Shown: piece after piece, positions 1 through 4,263 of the stretch | Layout of the letters: each line of letters begins with the position of its first letter | Position numbering within the stretch: position 1 is the stretch's first letter | Assembly: GCA_955652025.1 (NCBI GenBank) | Contig: CATPAO010000297.1 | Coordinates: forward strand, 1 to 5,235 | Length of the DNA stretch: 5,235 nt | Reading direction: 5' to 3' | From: Casimicrobiaceae bacterium | GTDB taxonomy: Bacteria > Pseudomonadota > Gammaproteobacteria > Burkholderiales > Casimicrobiaceae | The notes under the pieces: generated by a model | What the model saw: only the letters and a program-made list of their open reading frames with translations | The model's database searches: none | What the model was told of the DNA's origin: nothing | Position numbers and translations under genes: made by a program

Positions 1-723
1 GGTGGCGTCCGGCACGTGAAACCATTCGGTGTGCATCCTGTGCAAAGCGATGTCGTCGGTCTCGACGGGCGCGAACGTCCCAGCGCCCACGTGAAGCGTG
101 ACAAACGCCATCGCGACGTCATGCCGCGCGAGCGCAACGAGAAGAGCGTCGTCGAAGTGCAGTCCGGCCGTCGGCGCGGCGACGGCGCCGGCGTGTCGCG
201 CGTAGACGGTCTGATAGCGGACGCCGTCGTTCGTGTCGGCGGGGCGCGTGATGTAGGGCGGCAACGGAACTACGCCATGCCGCTCGAGCCAGTCGACCAA
301 TGGCAAGTCGATGTCGAACCGCAGTCGAAATAGCCGGGCATCTCGCGCGATTACGGTGGCGGCCGCGCCGCCGTCGAATTCGATCGTCGAGCCCACCTTG
401 GGCATATGGCTCGCCCTGATCTGAGCCCAAGCTTGATCGCGTTCGACGATGCGCTCGACCAGCGCTTCGATGCGCCCACCGGTCGGCTTGTGGCCGGTCA
501 GCCGCGCCTTGATGACGCGCGTGTCGTTGAGCACGAGCAGATCGCCCGGCGCGATCAACCGCAGCATGTCGCCAAATTGCAGGTCGGCGAGCGCCGCGCC
601 GTCGACGTGCAGCAACCGGCTCGCCGTGCGCTCCCCAGCCGGTGCTTGCGCAATCAGCTCTGCGGGTAGCTCGTAGGAAAAGTCAGCGAGCGTGAATTGC
701 GGCGCACGTGGGGAGGCGCTCAT
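1..723 (-). CDS. queA: QueA, S-adenosylmethionine:tRNA ribosyltransferase-isomerase (3' end outside window)
   Basis: QueA transfers and isomerises the ribosyl group of S-adenosylmethionine onto 7-aminomethyl-7-deazaguanine at position 34 of tRNAs with GUN anticodons. This makes epoxyqueuosine, the penultimate step of queuosine synthesis, in the cytoplasm. The minus frame is open from the ATG at 721-723 to the window edge: 241 residues of a family usually about 340-360 long, so the C-terminal third is cut off by the window and not by mutation. Family hallmarks seen in order: DFSYELPAELIAQAP (14-28), NDTRVIKARL (66-75), VPLPPYI (152-158), RYQTVYA then GAVAAPTAGLHF (169-190), TLHVGAGTF (209-217) and HRMHTEWF (228-235). 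No other start codon lies before the conserved DFSYELP block, so this ATG is well supported, although no Shine-Dalgarno sequence precedes it. A tRNA fragment ends 13 bases upstream. This is the one clear core-genome gene in the window. Confidence 0.94.
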   Translation of the reverse strand, partial: MSASPRAPQFTLADFSYELPAELIAQAPAGERTASRLLHVDGAALADLQFGDMLRLIAPGDLLVLNDTRVIKARLTGHKPTGGRIEALVERIVERDQAWAQIRASHMPKVGSTIEFDGGAAATVIARDARLFRLRFDIDLPLVDWLERHGVVPLPPYITRPADTNDGVRYQTVYARHAGAVAAPTAGLHFDDALLVALARHDVAMAFVTLHVGAGTFAPVETDDIALHRMHTEWFHVPDAT

Positions 724-736
724 GGCGACCGAACGC

Positions 737-791
737 TGGTGCCGGGGAAGGGGTCGAACCTTACGGTATCACTACCGGCGGATTTTGAGTC
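737..791 (-). pseudogene. 3' half of a tRNA-Leu (CAA anticodon): probable integration (att) scar
   Basis: Read on the minus strand, this stretch gives an anticodon loop CTCAAAA with a CAA anticodon at 785-787. It continues with a class II variable arm with a perfect five-pair stem (CGGTA at the 777-773 side, TACCG at 768-764), a T-loop TTCGACC, the acceptor strand CCCCGGC, discriminator A and encoded CCA (739-737). The D-arm and 5' acceptor strand (GCCGGGG expected) are absent: upstream of 791 the sequence no longer fits, and the anticodon stem has two mismatches. The T-stem is one base short on its 3' side (CCTT), so even the retained half is degenerate. A tRNA 3' half without its 5' half is what a tRNA-targeting integrase leaves at the far end of an island. 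The intact tRNA-Leu should lie elsewhere, probably beyond the right edge. It is not a functional tRNA. Confidence 0.75.
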
Positions 792-994
792 GGGTTGTCG
801 CGGCGATGCTGGCGGGCGCCAACGTAGAACCAGTTGCGCCAATAAGATCGATCGATCCCAATTCCCGGCGCGGTCACCGGATGCTTGAGCGGCCTTGAGC
901 GATGCCCATACGGAGCCCTCGGGAGGTTGTGGTTAGCCATGACGGCGCGCCTCCTCCCCGTCGCTGGTGAGCAATGCGCGAAATGGCGAGATCT

Positions 995-1309
995 TCACGG
1001 CGCCGCGCGACGCAGCTGCAGAAGACAGTTTTGCCCCTCGTACCAAGAACCATGAAGTTGATTGCAAGAGTCTTGCGATATGACGGCACAGTATCTGCTG
1101 TCACCAGCGTTGTAGACACAGGCGCCAGCGGATTTTGGGTCAGCACCTTTGCTTAGCAACACATTCAAGGTCTTAATCGCGGCCTGTTCGGTTTGCTTCT
1201 CCGGTTTGGCCTTCGATATGTCGACCACGCCCTTGCCCGGCGCTTGAGCGAGCGCGACCGGAGGAAAGCCAATCAGAATGAACGCGGCGACTATTAATGC
1301 CTTTCTCAT
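995..1309 (-). CDS. Small exported four-cysteine protein of unknown function
   Basis: This is a 104-residue protein that I do not recognise by name. Residues 1-23 form a textbook Sec signal peptide (MRK, a hydrophobic core, then ALAQA before Pro24), so cleavage after Ala23 and export to the periplasm or outside are expected. The mature protein has a polar linker (24-60) and a C-terminal module with four cysteines at 64, 74, 82 and 95. They sit in a pattern C-x9-C-x7-C-x12-C with LHGSWYEGQNC at 85-95. This resembles small two-disulfide modules with a C..L.G.W..G..C core in other secreted bacterial proteins; function is not implied. The ATG at 1307-1309 is preceded by AGGGAGA at good spacing, which supports both gene and start. 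The gene is divergent from the HbpS-like gene at 1707 and lies between the two tRNA-derived scars, so it is probably island cargo. Confidence 0.75.
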   Translation of the reverse strand: MRKALIVAAFILIGFPPVALAQAPGKGVVDISKAKPEKQTEQAAIKTLNVLLSKGADPKSAGACVYNAGDSRYCAVISQDSCNQLHGSWYEGQNCLLQLRRAAP

Positions 1310-1574
1310 TTAATCTCCCTTCGCATTGATGCGCGCATCTCGTCGACTTGCGATGGGGCGCGCGAGTATTGACACGCTCGCGTTGCCCGCTTCCCGGATC
1401 GTCCGCCGGGCCGGAATCCTGCACCAAATGTGCTCCCGCACGCATTGCACTTATTCGAAGTGGATCAAGTTGCCATCGCTCGCCTCCGTTGCGAGAAATG
1501 AAGCGGCGAATCGTTGCTGGACCCACTGAGGTCCACTACGATGCGTTCTTGTCGATTTCTCGCGAGGCGCGCCC

Positions 1575-1688
1575 TTGAAACTGCATGCGACTAGTTTAGC
1601 GTGGGTACTTGGCGTTATCGGAAGCGTCGGCGTGATGGCCGCGGCTGGCCGGTTAGCTTTGGTCTTGTTGGGCGACGTTCGGGGATGA
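1575..1688 (+). CDS. Possible hydrophobic mini-ORF (37 residues, TTG start)
   Basis: A short open frame just before the HbpS-like gene encodes 37 residues. After a short polar start (KLHATS), it consists almost entirely of hydrophobic and small residues, including SLAWVLGVIGSVGVMAAAG and LALVLLG. It could form one long or two short membrane segments. It ends 18 bases before the ATG of the next gene, inside the region that carries that gene's ribosome site, so it could act as a leader peptide. Against this, the only start is TTG with no clear Shine-Dalgarno sequence, and GC-rich DNA easily produces hydrophobic frames. I list it as a weak candidate only. Confidence 0.18.
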   Translation: MKLHATSLAWVLGVIGSVGVMAAAGRLALVLLGDVRG

Positions 1689-1693
1689 AAACC

Positions 1694-1700
1694 AAGGAGG
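1694..1700 (+). promoter_or_regulatory. Strong ribosome binding site of the HbpS-like gene
   Basis: AAGGAGG lies six bases before the ATG at 1707-1709, a near-perfect match to the anti-Shine-Dalgarno sequence. It is the strongest ribosome site I found in the window, and it fixes the start of the gene that follows. Confidence 0.8.
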
Positions 1701-1706
1701 GCGCTG

Positions 1707-2204
1707 ATGGTTCGTGAAGGAAGTGTGGTGCTTCGTGGCGTTGCACTGGCGCTGGGCGTTCTCCCAGCTCTTGGGTCTGCTGCGCCGAGTGGAATCAAAG
1801 CTGAAGCGGCGATGCAGATCGTCAACGGTTGCGTAGCCCACGCCAAGAGCAAAGGTCAGAGCCATGCCATTGCGGTCTATGATGAGACCGGACACCCGGT
1901 TGCGCTGTTGAGGATGGACGGCAACCAGCCTGGCGTCACCGAATTTGCGATTCAGAAGGCAGAGGCAGTCTCCAGTTGGCATTTCTCAACGGCGGATATG
2001 GCGGTATCGGCAAAGGAGACGCCTGGCTTTGCGAGCGCGCCGCACGTTGTGACAGTTCCGGGCGGGATACCAGCCTTTACTGTAGAGGGTCAGTATGTAG
2101 GTGCTGTGGGAGTTTCTGGAGAGGCGCCGCAAGATGATGTGGCATGCGCAGAGGCAGGAGTTAAGGCCGGCGGCTTTTCCATCACCCGCAAGCCAAAGGG
2201 CTGA
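1707..2204 (+). CDS. GlcG/HbpS family (DUF336, haem-degrading fold) protein, probably exported
   Basis: The protein has 165 residues. Residues 1-25 look like a signal peptide (basic VLRG, hydrophobic VALALGVLPALG, then SAA), and the rest matches the GlcG/HbpS domain. Hallmarks: AIAVYDETGHPVALLRMDG (54-72), the helix with QKAEA (83-87), PGGIP (118-122), GAVGVSG (132-138) and DDVACAEAG (143-151). Cys42 and Cys147 fall at positions where many homologues carry cysteines. Relatives include HbpS, an extracellular haem-binding protein of Streptomyces, and GlcG of glycolate operons. Many exported proteobacterial members have no assigned function, so haem binding here is inference from the family. The domain looks complete and the start has an excellent ribosome site. 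The gene is followed within six bases by the remains of an antisense integrase. No glycolate or haem genes lie nearby, so context does not narrow the role. Confidence 0.88.
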   Translation: MVREGSVVLRGVALALGVLPALGSAAPSGIKAEAAMQIVNGCVAHAKSKGQSHAIAVYDETGHPVALLRMDGNQPGVTEFAIQKAEAVSSWHFSTADMAVSAKETPGFASAPHVVTVPGGIPAFTVEGQYVGAVGVSGEAPQDDVACAEAGVKAGGFSITRKPKG

Positions 2205-2209
2205 AAACG

Positions 2210-2323
2210 GGTCAGCGCGAGCAGGCGAATCGCGAGCTTCGTGGTCGGCTCGCCATCATAGTTGTCGAGCTTGACCAGGAAGTCGGGCAAATCCTTCTCG
2301 AGCGCGGCGTGATCGCGCCGATC
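2210..2323 (-). pseudogene. Internal remnant of a P4-type tyrosine integrase
   Basis: A minus-strand frame contains 38 codons that read like the linker and early catalytic-domain region of P4-type tyrosine integrases: DRRDHAALEKDLPDFLVKLD followed by NYDGEPTTKLAIRLLALT. In intact family members this block leads straight into the first catalytic arginine box (roughly FVRTGEL). Here homology stops exactly at LALT, before any catalytic residue, and the frame runs into the antisense of the HbpS-like gene whose stop is at 2204. On the other side no integrase-like sequence follows upstream of 2323, and a tRNA 3' end lies at 2367-2388. The gene has therefore lost both its DNA-binding N-terminus and its catalytic C-terminus. 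Assignment rests on recognised sequence pattern, not a search. It is the clearest mobile-element trace in the window. Confidence 0.7.
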
Positions 2324-2366
2324 CGGGGGAGGGGCCGTTGCTATCGGACGGTAGCGGCTGCTTATT

Positions 2367-2388
2367 TGGTGCGGGGAAGGGACTCGAA
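2367..2388 (-). repeat. Second tRNA 3'-end fragment (T-loop to CCA), probable att-like scar
   Basis: On the minus strand this reads TTCGAGTCCCTTCCCCGCAC and then CA: a T-loop, T-stem 3' strand, shortened acceptor strand and encoded CCA. It lines up with the tRNA-Leu fragment at 737-760 over the CCCTTCCCCG-CACCA block, with one G missing from the acceptor (CCCCGC against CCCCGGC). The orientation is the same, so the two copies form an imperfect direct repeat about 1.63 kb apart. Nothing upstream forms a T-stem or variable arm, so it is not a tRNA gene. Its position between an integrase remnant and a pair of short direct repeats suggests an attachment-site core. Confidence 0.55.
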
Positions 2389-2421
2389 AACAAGGGCTAG
2401 GACGACAACTTTCCGCCAAAA

Positions 2422-2442
2422 TACCCCCGCATGTTACCCCCG
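2422..2442 (-). repeat. Two direct TACCCCCG repeats beside the tRNA fragment (possible integrase arm sites)
   Basis: The octamer TACCCCCG occurs at 2422-2429 and again at 2435-2442, 13 bases apart start to start (CGGGGGTA on the minus strand). They sit 33 bases from the tRNA 3'-end fragment. Tyrosine integrases bind short direct arm-type repeats flanking the core, so this is a plausible arm-site pair; that role is inference. Confidence 0.4.
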
Positions 2443-2848
2443 GCGTAATCTTGCCAGGCCCAGGTCCCGGCGGCGAAAAGCGCCAGGACACGATGATGCA
2501 CAACTTACGCTTCTTCGGTGTCTCGGGAAGCGTTCGGCCCGAACGTAAGCCGTTCGATACCGCAATGCCTGCCACCAATTTCTTCCTGATGATGCACACG
2601 TCGCGCGCGGTCGCTGAACCGACGGTGGGGTCTCCGCGGCGTGGATTTCCATGGCCGTTCGCTCTTTGCGGGTCGCCGGCTCGGTCAGGCTTTTGGATTC
2701 GGTAAGCATTAGGCTCGTTTGGCTAACGGGCCCTCGCCCGCGTCGGCGCTTATTACAGATGCTGTGATCACGGCAACGCAGTTTATTTGCAAGGCTTTGA
2801 AACTGTGTCGGTTCGGAATCCTGGCCTAGCCCTTGCTACGGTAGAACC
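2443..2848. other. Gene-poor stretch with hairpins and short repeats; no supported gene
   Basis: Open frames cross this stretch on both strands, but each is rich in Arg, Ser and Pro, lacks a ribosome site, and shows no recognisable domain. The structure I can support is the overlapping hairpin set at 2504-2549 and an 11-base direct repeat GATGATGCACA at 2492-2502 and 2588-2598. From about 2760 the DNA is less GC-rich and probably carries the promoter of the small gene at 2897, but I could not assign convincing -35 and -10 boxes. Decayed mobile-element DNA is the likeliest explanation. Confidence 0.45.
2504..2549. repeat. Overlapping, mutually exclusive inverted repeats
   Basis: Two stems compete here. 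One pairs ACGCTTC (2507-2513) with GAAGCGT (2527-2533) around a 13-base loop. The other pairs CGTTCGG (2531-2537) with CCGAACG (2539-2545) across a single central base. A longer-range arm, CTTACG (2504-2509) with CGTAAG (2544-2549), overlaps both. No run of T follows, so this is not a standard intrinsic terminator. It could be a protein-binding palindrome, an attenuator-like RNA or a recombination-site relic. Confidence 0.4.
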
Positions 2849-2856
2849 TTGGGAAT

Positions 2857-2869
2857 GTGCGATTCGCAC
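2857..2869. promoter_or_regulatory. 13-base palindrome GTGCGATTCGCAC upstream of the 64-residue gene
   Basis: GTGCGA and TCGCAC form a perfect six-base inverted repeat around one central T, ending 27 bases before the ATG at 2897. That position suits an operator or a small hairpin in the 5' untranslated region. It could also be chance; no second copy was found in the window. Confidence 0.3.
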
Positions 2870-2896
2870 GCATCAATAAGAACACCACGAGTTGAA

Positions 2897-3091
2897 ATGA
2901 ACAAACCGCTTCCGCCCCCGCGCCACCTTGCGCATCTGTCCGAACGAACGCGGCGACATTTCGAGAGCATTGCGATCATCAACGAGCTCGAGAACGCTGA
3001 ACGGCACGCGACGCTCGAACAATTCACGGTGGCGGCTAAAGTAGCCGCGCGGGCGATCTGCAACGCGAGACACAGGTATCACCGAAGTTAG
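2897..3091 (+). CDS. Small helical protein of unknown function (64 residues)
   Basis: I do not recognise a named family. Translation from the ATG at 2897 gives a proline-rich start (MNKPLPPPRHLAHLSER, 1-17). A probably all-helical, charged region follows (RRHFESIAIINELENAERHA, 19-38, then EQFTVAAKVAARAICN, 41-56), and the basic tail is ARHRYHRS. Composition is balanced and unlike the Arg/Ser-rich shadow frames nearby, which is the main reason for calling it. There is no signal peptide or membrane segment, so it should be cytoplasmic, and the basic tail might contact nucleic acid. An in-frame TTG at 2849 would add 16 residues that run through the palindrome at 2857-2869, so I prefer the ATG. 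Only a weak purine stretch precedes it. It converges with the leftward gene group ending at 3128. Confidence 0.6.
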   Translation: MNKPLPPPRHLAHLSERTRRHFESIAIINELENAERHATLEQFTVAAKVAARAICNARHRYHRS

Positions 3092-3127
3092 CGCAGCAAG
3101 GTCGCCTTCCCAAGCCGCCGCTACTTG

Positions 3128-3541
3128 CTAAGCATCTCCGCGACAGTATGTACTTAGCGAAAGGTTGGACCTGTCCAGTCCAATGCGTAGCTTGCGGCCA
3201 TCCAAGCGGCAGCCGTAAGCAGAACTGCGATAACGATGGCTCGGACTATTTGTGCAGCTAGAGCGCGCGGTGTGCGGTCGGCGTCGACCTTTTTCTGATC
3301 GTCCATGATGGTTCCCGTTTAACCGTATCGGAACAACGCGGCCCATCATGGAAACACACGACGGTAAATCCCGTCTGTGCGTTTGCGCACTCATATCTTC
3401 GGCCACTAGCACGGCCAAATCGTAAAAGTAGTGCACCGCGATTATTGCCGCGACGACCAGTAGCAAGGCGAAAACGCCCCACCTGAGTAGTTGCAACGTC
3501 GGACTGAATACCGGCGCGCGGTCGTACTGACGCTCCTCCAT
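3128..3541 (-). CDS. Single-pass membrane protein, C-terminal half doubtful
   Basis: The ORF encodes 137 residues from an ATG at 3539-3541. Residues 1-17 are polar (MEERQYDRAPVFSPTLQ) and residues 18-40 are a strong transmembrane helix (LLRWGVFALLLVVAAIIAVH and YFY). The part up to about residue 60 looks protein-like. Beyond about residue 78 the composition becomes Arg/Ser/Cys-rich with no structure, and this tail is read over a second, better-looking ORF in another frame (3154-3306). I suspect the original protein was shorter and the present stop at 3128 is fortuitous, or a frameshift joined it to shadow sequence. A weak GGGGCG precedes the start. The gene begins 13 bases after the stop of the small basic ORF at 3555-3716, which suggests one leftward transcript. 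No family is recognised. Confidence 0.5.
   Translation of the reverse strand: MEERQYDRAPVFSPTLQLLRWGVFALLLVVAAIIAVHYFYDLAVLVAEDMSAQTHRRDLPSCVSMMGRVVPIRLNGNHHGRSEKGRRRPHTARSSCTNSPSHRYRSSAYGCRLDGRKLRIGLDRSNLSLSTYCRGDA
3154..3306 (-). CDS. 50-residue single-pass membrane protein, nested out of frame
   Basis: This short ORF lies inside the 3' part of the ORF at 3128-3541 in a different frame. It has a charged N-terminus (MDDQKKVDADRTPR, 1-14), a hydrophobic helix over about 16-42 (including AIVIAVLLTAAAWMAASYAL) and a short tail ending DWTGPTFR. Start ATG at 3304-3306 has CGGGAA just upstream at suitable spacing. The clean division into charged head, helix and short tail argues that this frame, not the overlapping one, is the coding frame here. 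Expected topology is a single-pass inner-membrane protein with a cytoplasmic N-terminus. It may be translated from the same transcript as the gene starting at 3541. I do not recognise the family. Confidence 0.5.
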   Translation of the reverse strand: MDDQKKVDADRTPRALAAQIVRAIVIAVLLTAAAWMAASYALDWTGPTFR

Positions 3542-3554
3542 CGCCCCGCGAGGT

Positions 3555-3716
3555 TCACACCTTCAGCCGGCCCTTTTTCGGGCGCTTCGTAGCTAGTCCC
3601 TTGACTGCCACGCGAAGCGTACGCGCGGCCTGGTCACGCGTCCACCGCGAGCGACGAACGGATCGCGTAGGACGGCCGCTGTGCGTTTCTACGGGCGCGG
3701 GATAGGGTAAGGGCAC
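3555..3716 (-). CDS. Possible small, strongly basic protein (53 residues, GTG start)
   Basis: A minus-strand frame opens after a TAG near 3787 and ends in TGA at 3555-3557. The most downstream plausible start is GTG at 3714-3716, giving 53 residues with no transmembrane segment. The N-terminal part is Pro-rich (MPLPYPAPVETHSGRPTRS) and the rest is very basic (SRWTRDQAARTLRVAVKGL, then ATKRPKKGRLKV), as in small nucleic-acid-binding proteins. It lies 13 bases upstream of the membrane-protein start at 3541 on the same strand, as in an operon. The frame also reads sensibly upstream of the GTG (GLHRASARAFGP), so it may be the tail of a larger decayed gene that lost its start. No ribosome site supports the GTG. 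Confidence 0.35.
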   Translation of the reverse strand: MPLPYPAPVETHSGRPTRSVRRSRWTRDQAARTLRVAVKGLATKRPKKGRLKV

Positions 3717-3861
3717 GTCCGCGCCGGTGCATGGGCCAAATGCGCGAGCACTAGCGCGATGTAGTCCGGCCGGCTTATCAGGCTATCGCCTACAGACGAT
3801 GTGCTTCCCGGGCACGGAGAATTACTTATCCGTCCCTCACGCTCGACGGGAGTGACTTCAA
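3717..3861. promoter_or_regulatory. Divergent spacer upstream of the receiver gene
   Basis: This spacer separates the leftward small-gene group from the rightward receiver gene and probably holds promoters for both. TGTAG at 3760-3764 and CTACA at 3790-3794 form a short interrupted inverted repeat, too weak to call an operator. CGGGAG at 3847-3852 is the ribosome site of the receiver gene, nine bases before its ATG. I could not assign reliable -35 or -10 boxes. Confidence 0.35.
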
Positions 3862-4263
3862 ATGAAAACTCGGAACACCGCGGTTTATGTGGTGGAAGAC
3901 TCGCCCATTATTAGCAATCTTCTGACCGAGCTTATAGAAGCAACCGGGGCCACGGTCGTCGGGCATGCGGACACAGCTTCGGCCGCTATCGCGGACATTG
4001 CGGCGCTTCACCCCGATGCAGTCACCGTCGACCTCGTGCTAAAAGCCGGAAGTGGCTTCGATGTGCTAGAGGCAATCGCCCTTAACAACGAAGGCGACCC
4101 GCCGCTACGCATTATGCTAACCAATTACGCGACGGAGCCGTATCGATACGCCGCACAACAATTGGGTGTGGATCATTTCCTTGATAAGGCGAAGCAAATC
4201 GGGGAAGTTCCCTCGCTCCTGGAATCGCTGAGCAAATCCCCTCGCCCCTACTTGAGCACCTGA
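3862..4263 (+). CDS. Stand-alone CheY-like response regulator receiver protein
   Basis: The 133-residue protein is a single receiver domain with no output domain. The phosphorylation machinery is complete: the acidic pair Glu12-Asp13 in VYVVEDSP (8-15), phosphoacceptor Asp57 in DAVTVDLVLKAGSGFDVL (52-69), Thr87 in IMLTNYA (84-90) and Lys109 in FLDKAKQ (106-112). It should therefore be phosphorylated by a histidine kinase or phosphotransfer protein and act by protein-protein contact, as CheY, Spo0F or DivK do. The Tyr-Arg-Tyr after the Thr (YRYAAQQLGVDHFLDKA) is normal for the alpha4-beta5 face. No kinase or chemotaxis gene is present in the window, so the partner is unknown. The start is supported by CGGGAG nine bases upstream and by the domain beginning almost at once. 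Its 3' end overlaps a broken convergent frame by 16 bases. Confidence 0.9.
   Translation: MKTRNTAVYVVEDSPIISNLLTELIEATGATVVGHADTASAAIADIAALHPDAVTVDLVLKAGSGFDVLEAIALNNEGDPPLRIMLTNYATEPYRYAAQQLGVDHFLDKAKQIGEVPSLLESLSKSPRPYLST

Larger units (their letters stand above)
1310..1706. other. 397-base divergent intergenic region between the two exported-protein genes
   Basis: This stretch separates the 5' ends of the genes starting at 1309 (minus) and 1707 (plus), so both promoters should lie here. Several longer open frames cross it, but they have arginine- and serine-rich composition, run antisense to better genes and lack ribosome sites, so I treat them as shadows. A TTGACA hexamer at 1369-1374 has no -10 box at the right distance. 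The only possible coding element is the hydrophobic mini-ORF at 1575-1688. I see no convincing operator, riboswitch or terminator. Confidence 0.5.

Noticed and set aside
16..676. Several plus-strand open frames across the first 700 bases
   Set aside because: They are antisense shadows of queA, whose conserved motifs fill the minus strand; they have no ribosome sites and no recognisable domains.
1369..1374. TTGACA as a -35 promoter box
   Set aside because: No -10-like hexamer lies 16-18 bases downstream; the sequence there is GC-rich.
1451..1852. 133-residue minus-strand frame across the HbpS-like gene start
   Set aside because: It is Thr/Pro/Arg-rich and antisense to a well-supported gene with an excellent ribosome site.
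2090..2599. 169-residue minus-strand frame spanning HbpS-like 3' end to 2599
   Set aside because: Only codons over 2210-2323 look like protein (the integrase remnant). The rest crosses a tRNA-like end and the antisense of the HbpS-like gene, so it is not one intact gene.
2450..2709. Plus- and minus-strand frames of 84-91 residues
   Set aside because: Low-complexity Arg/Ser/Pro content, no ribosome site and no motif; neither strand is favoured over the other.
3096..3129. AGCAAG and CTTGCT inverted repeat between convergent genes as a bidirectional terminator
   Set aside because: The stem is only six bases around a loop of more than 20 bases, with no T tract on either strand.
3566..3585. GCCC/GGGC hairpin with a T-rich loop, terminator-like
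   Set aside because: The T run is in the loop, not after the stem, and on the minus strand the stretch codes for part of the small basic ORF (KRPKKGR).
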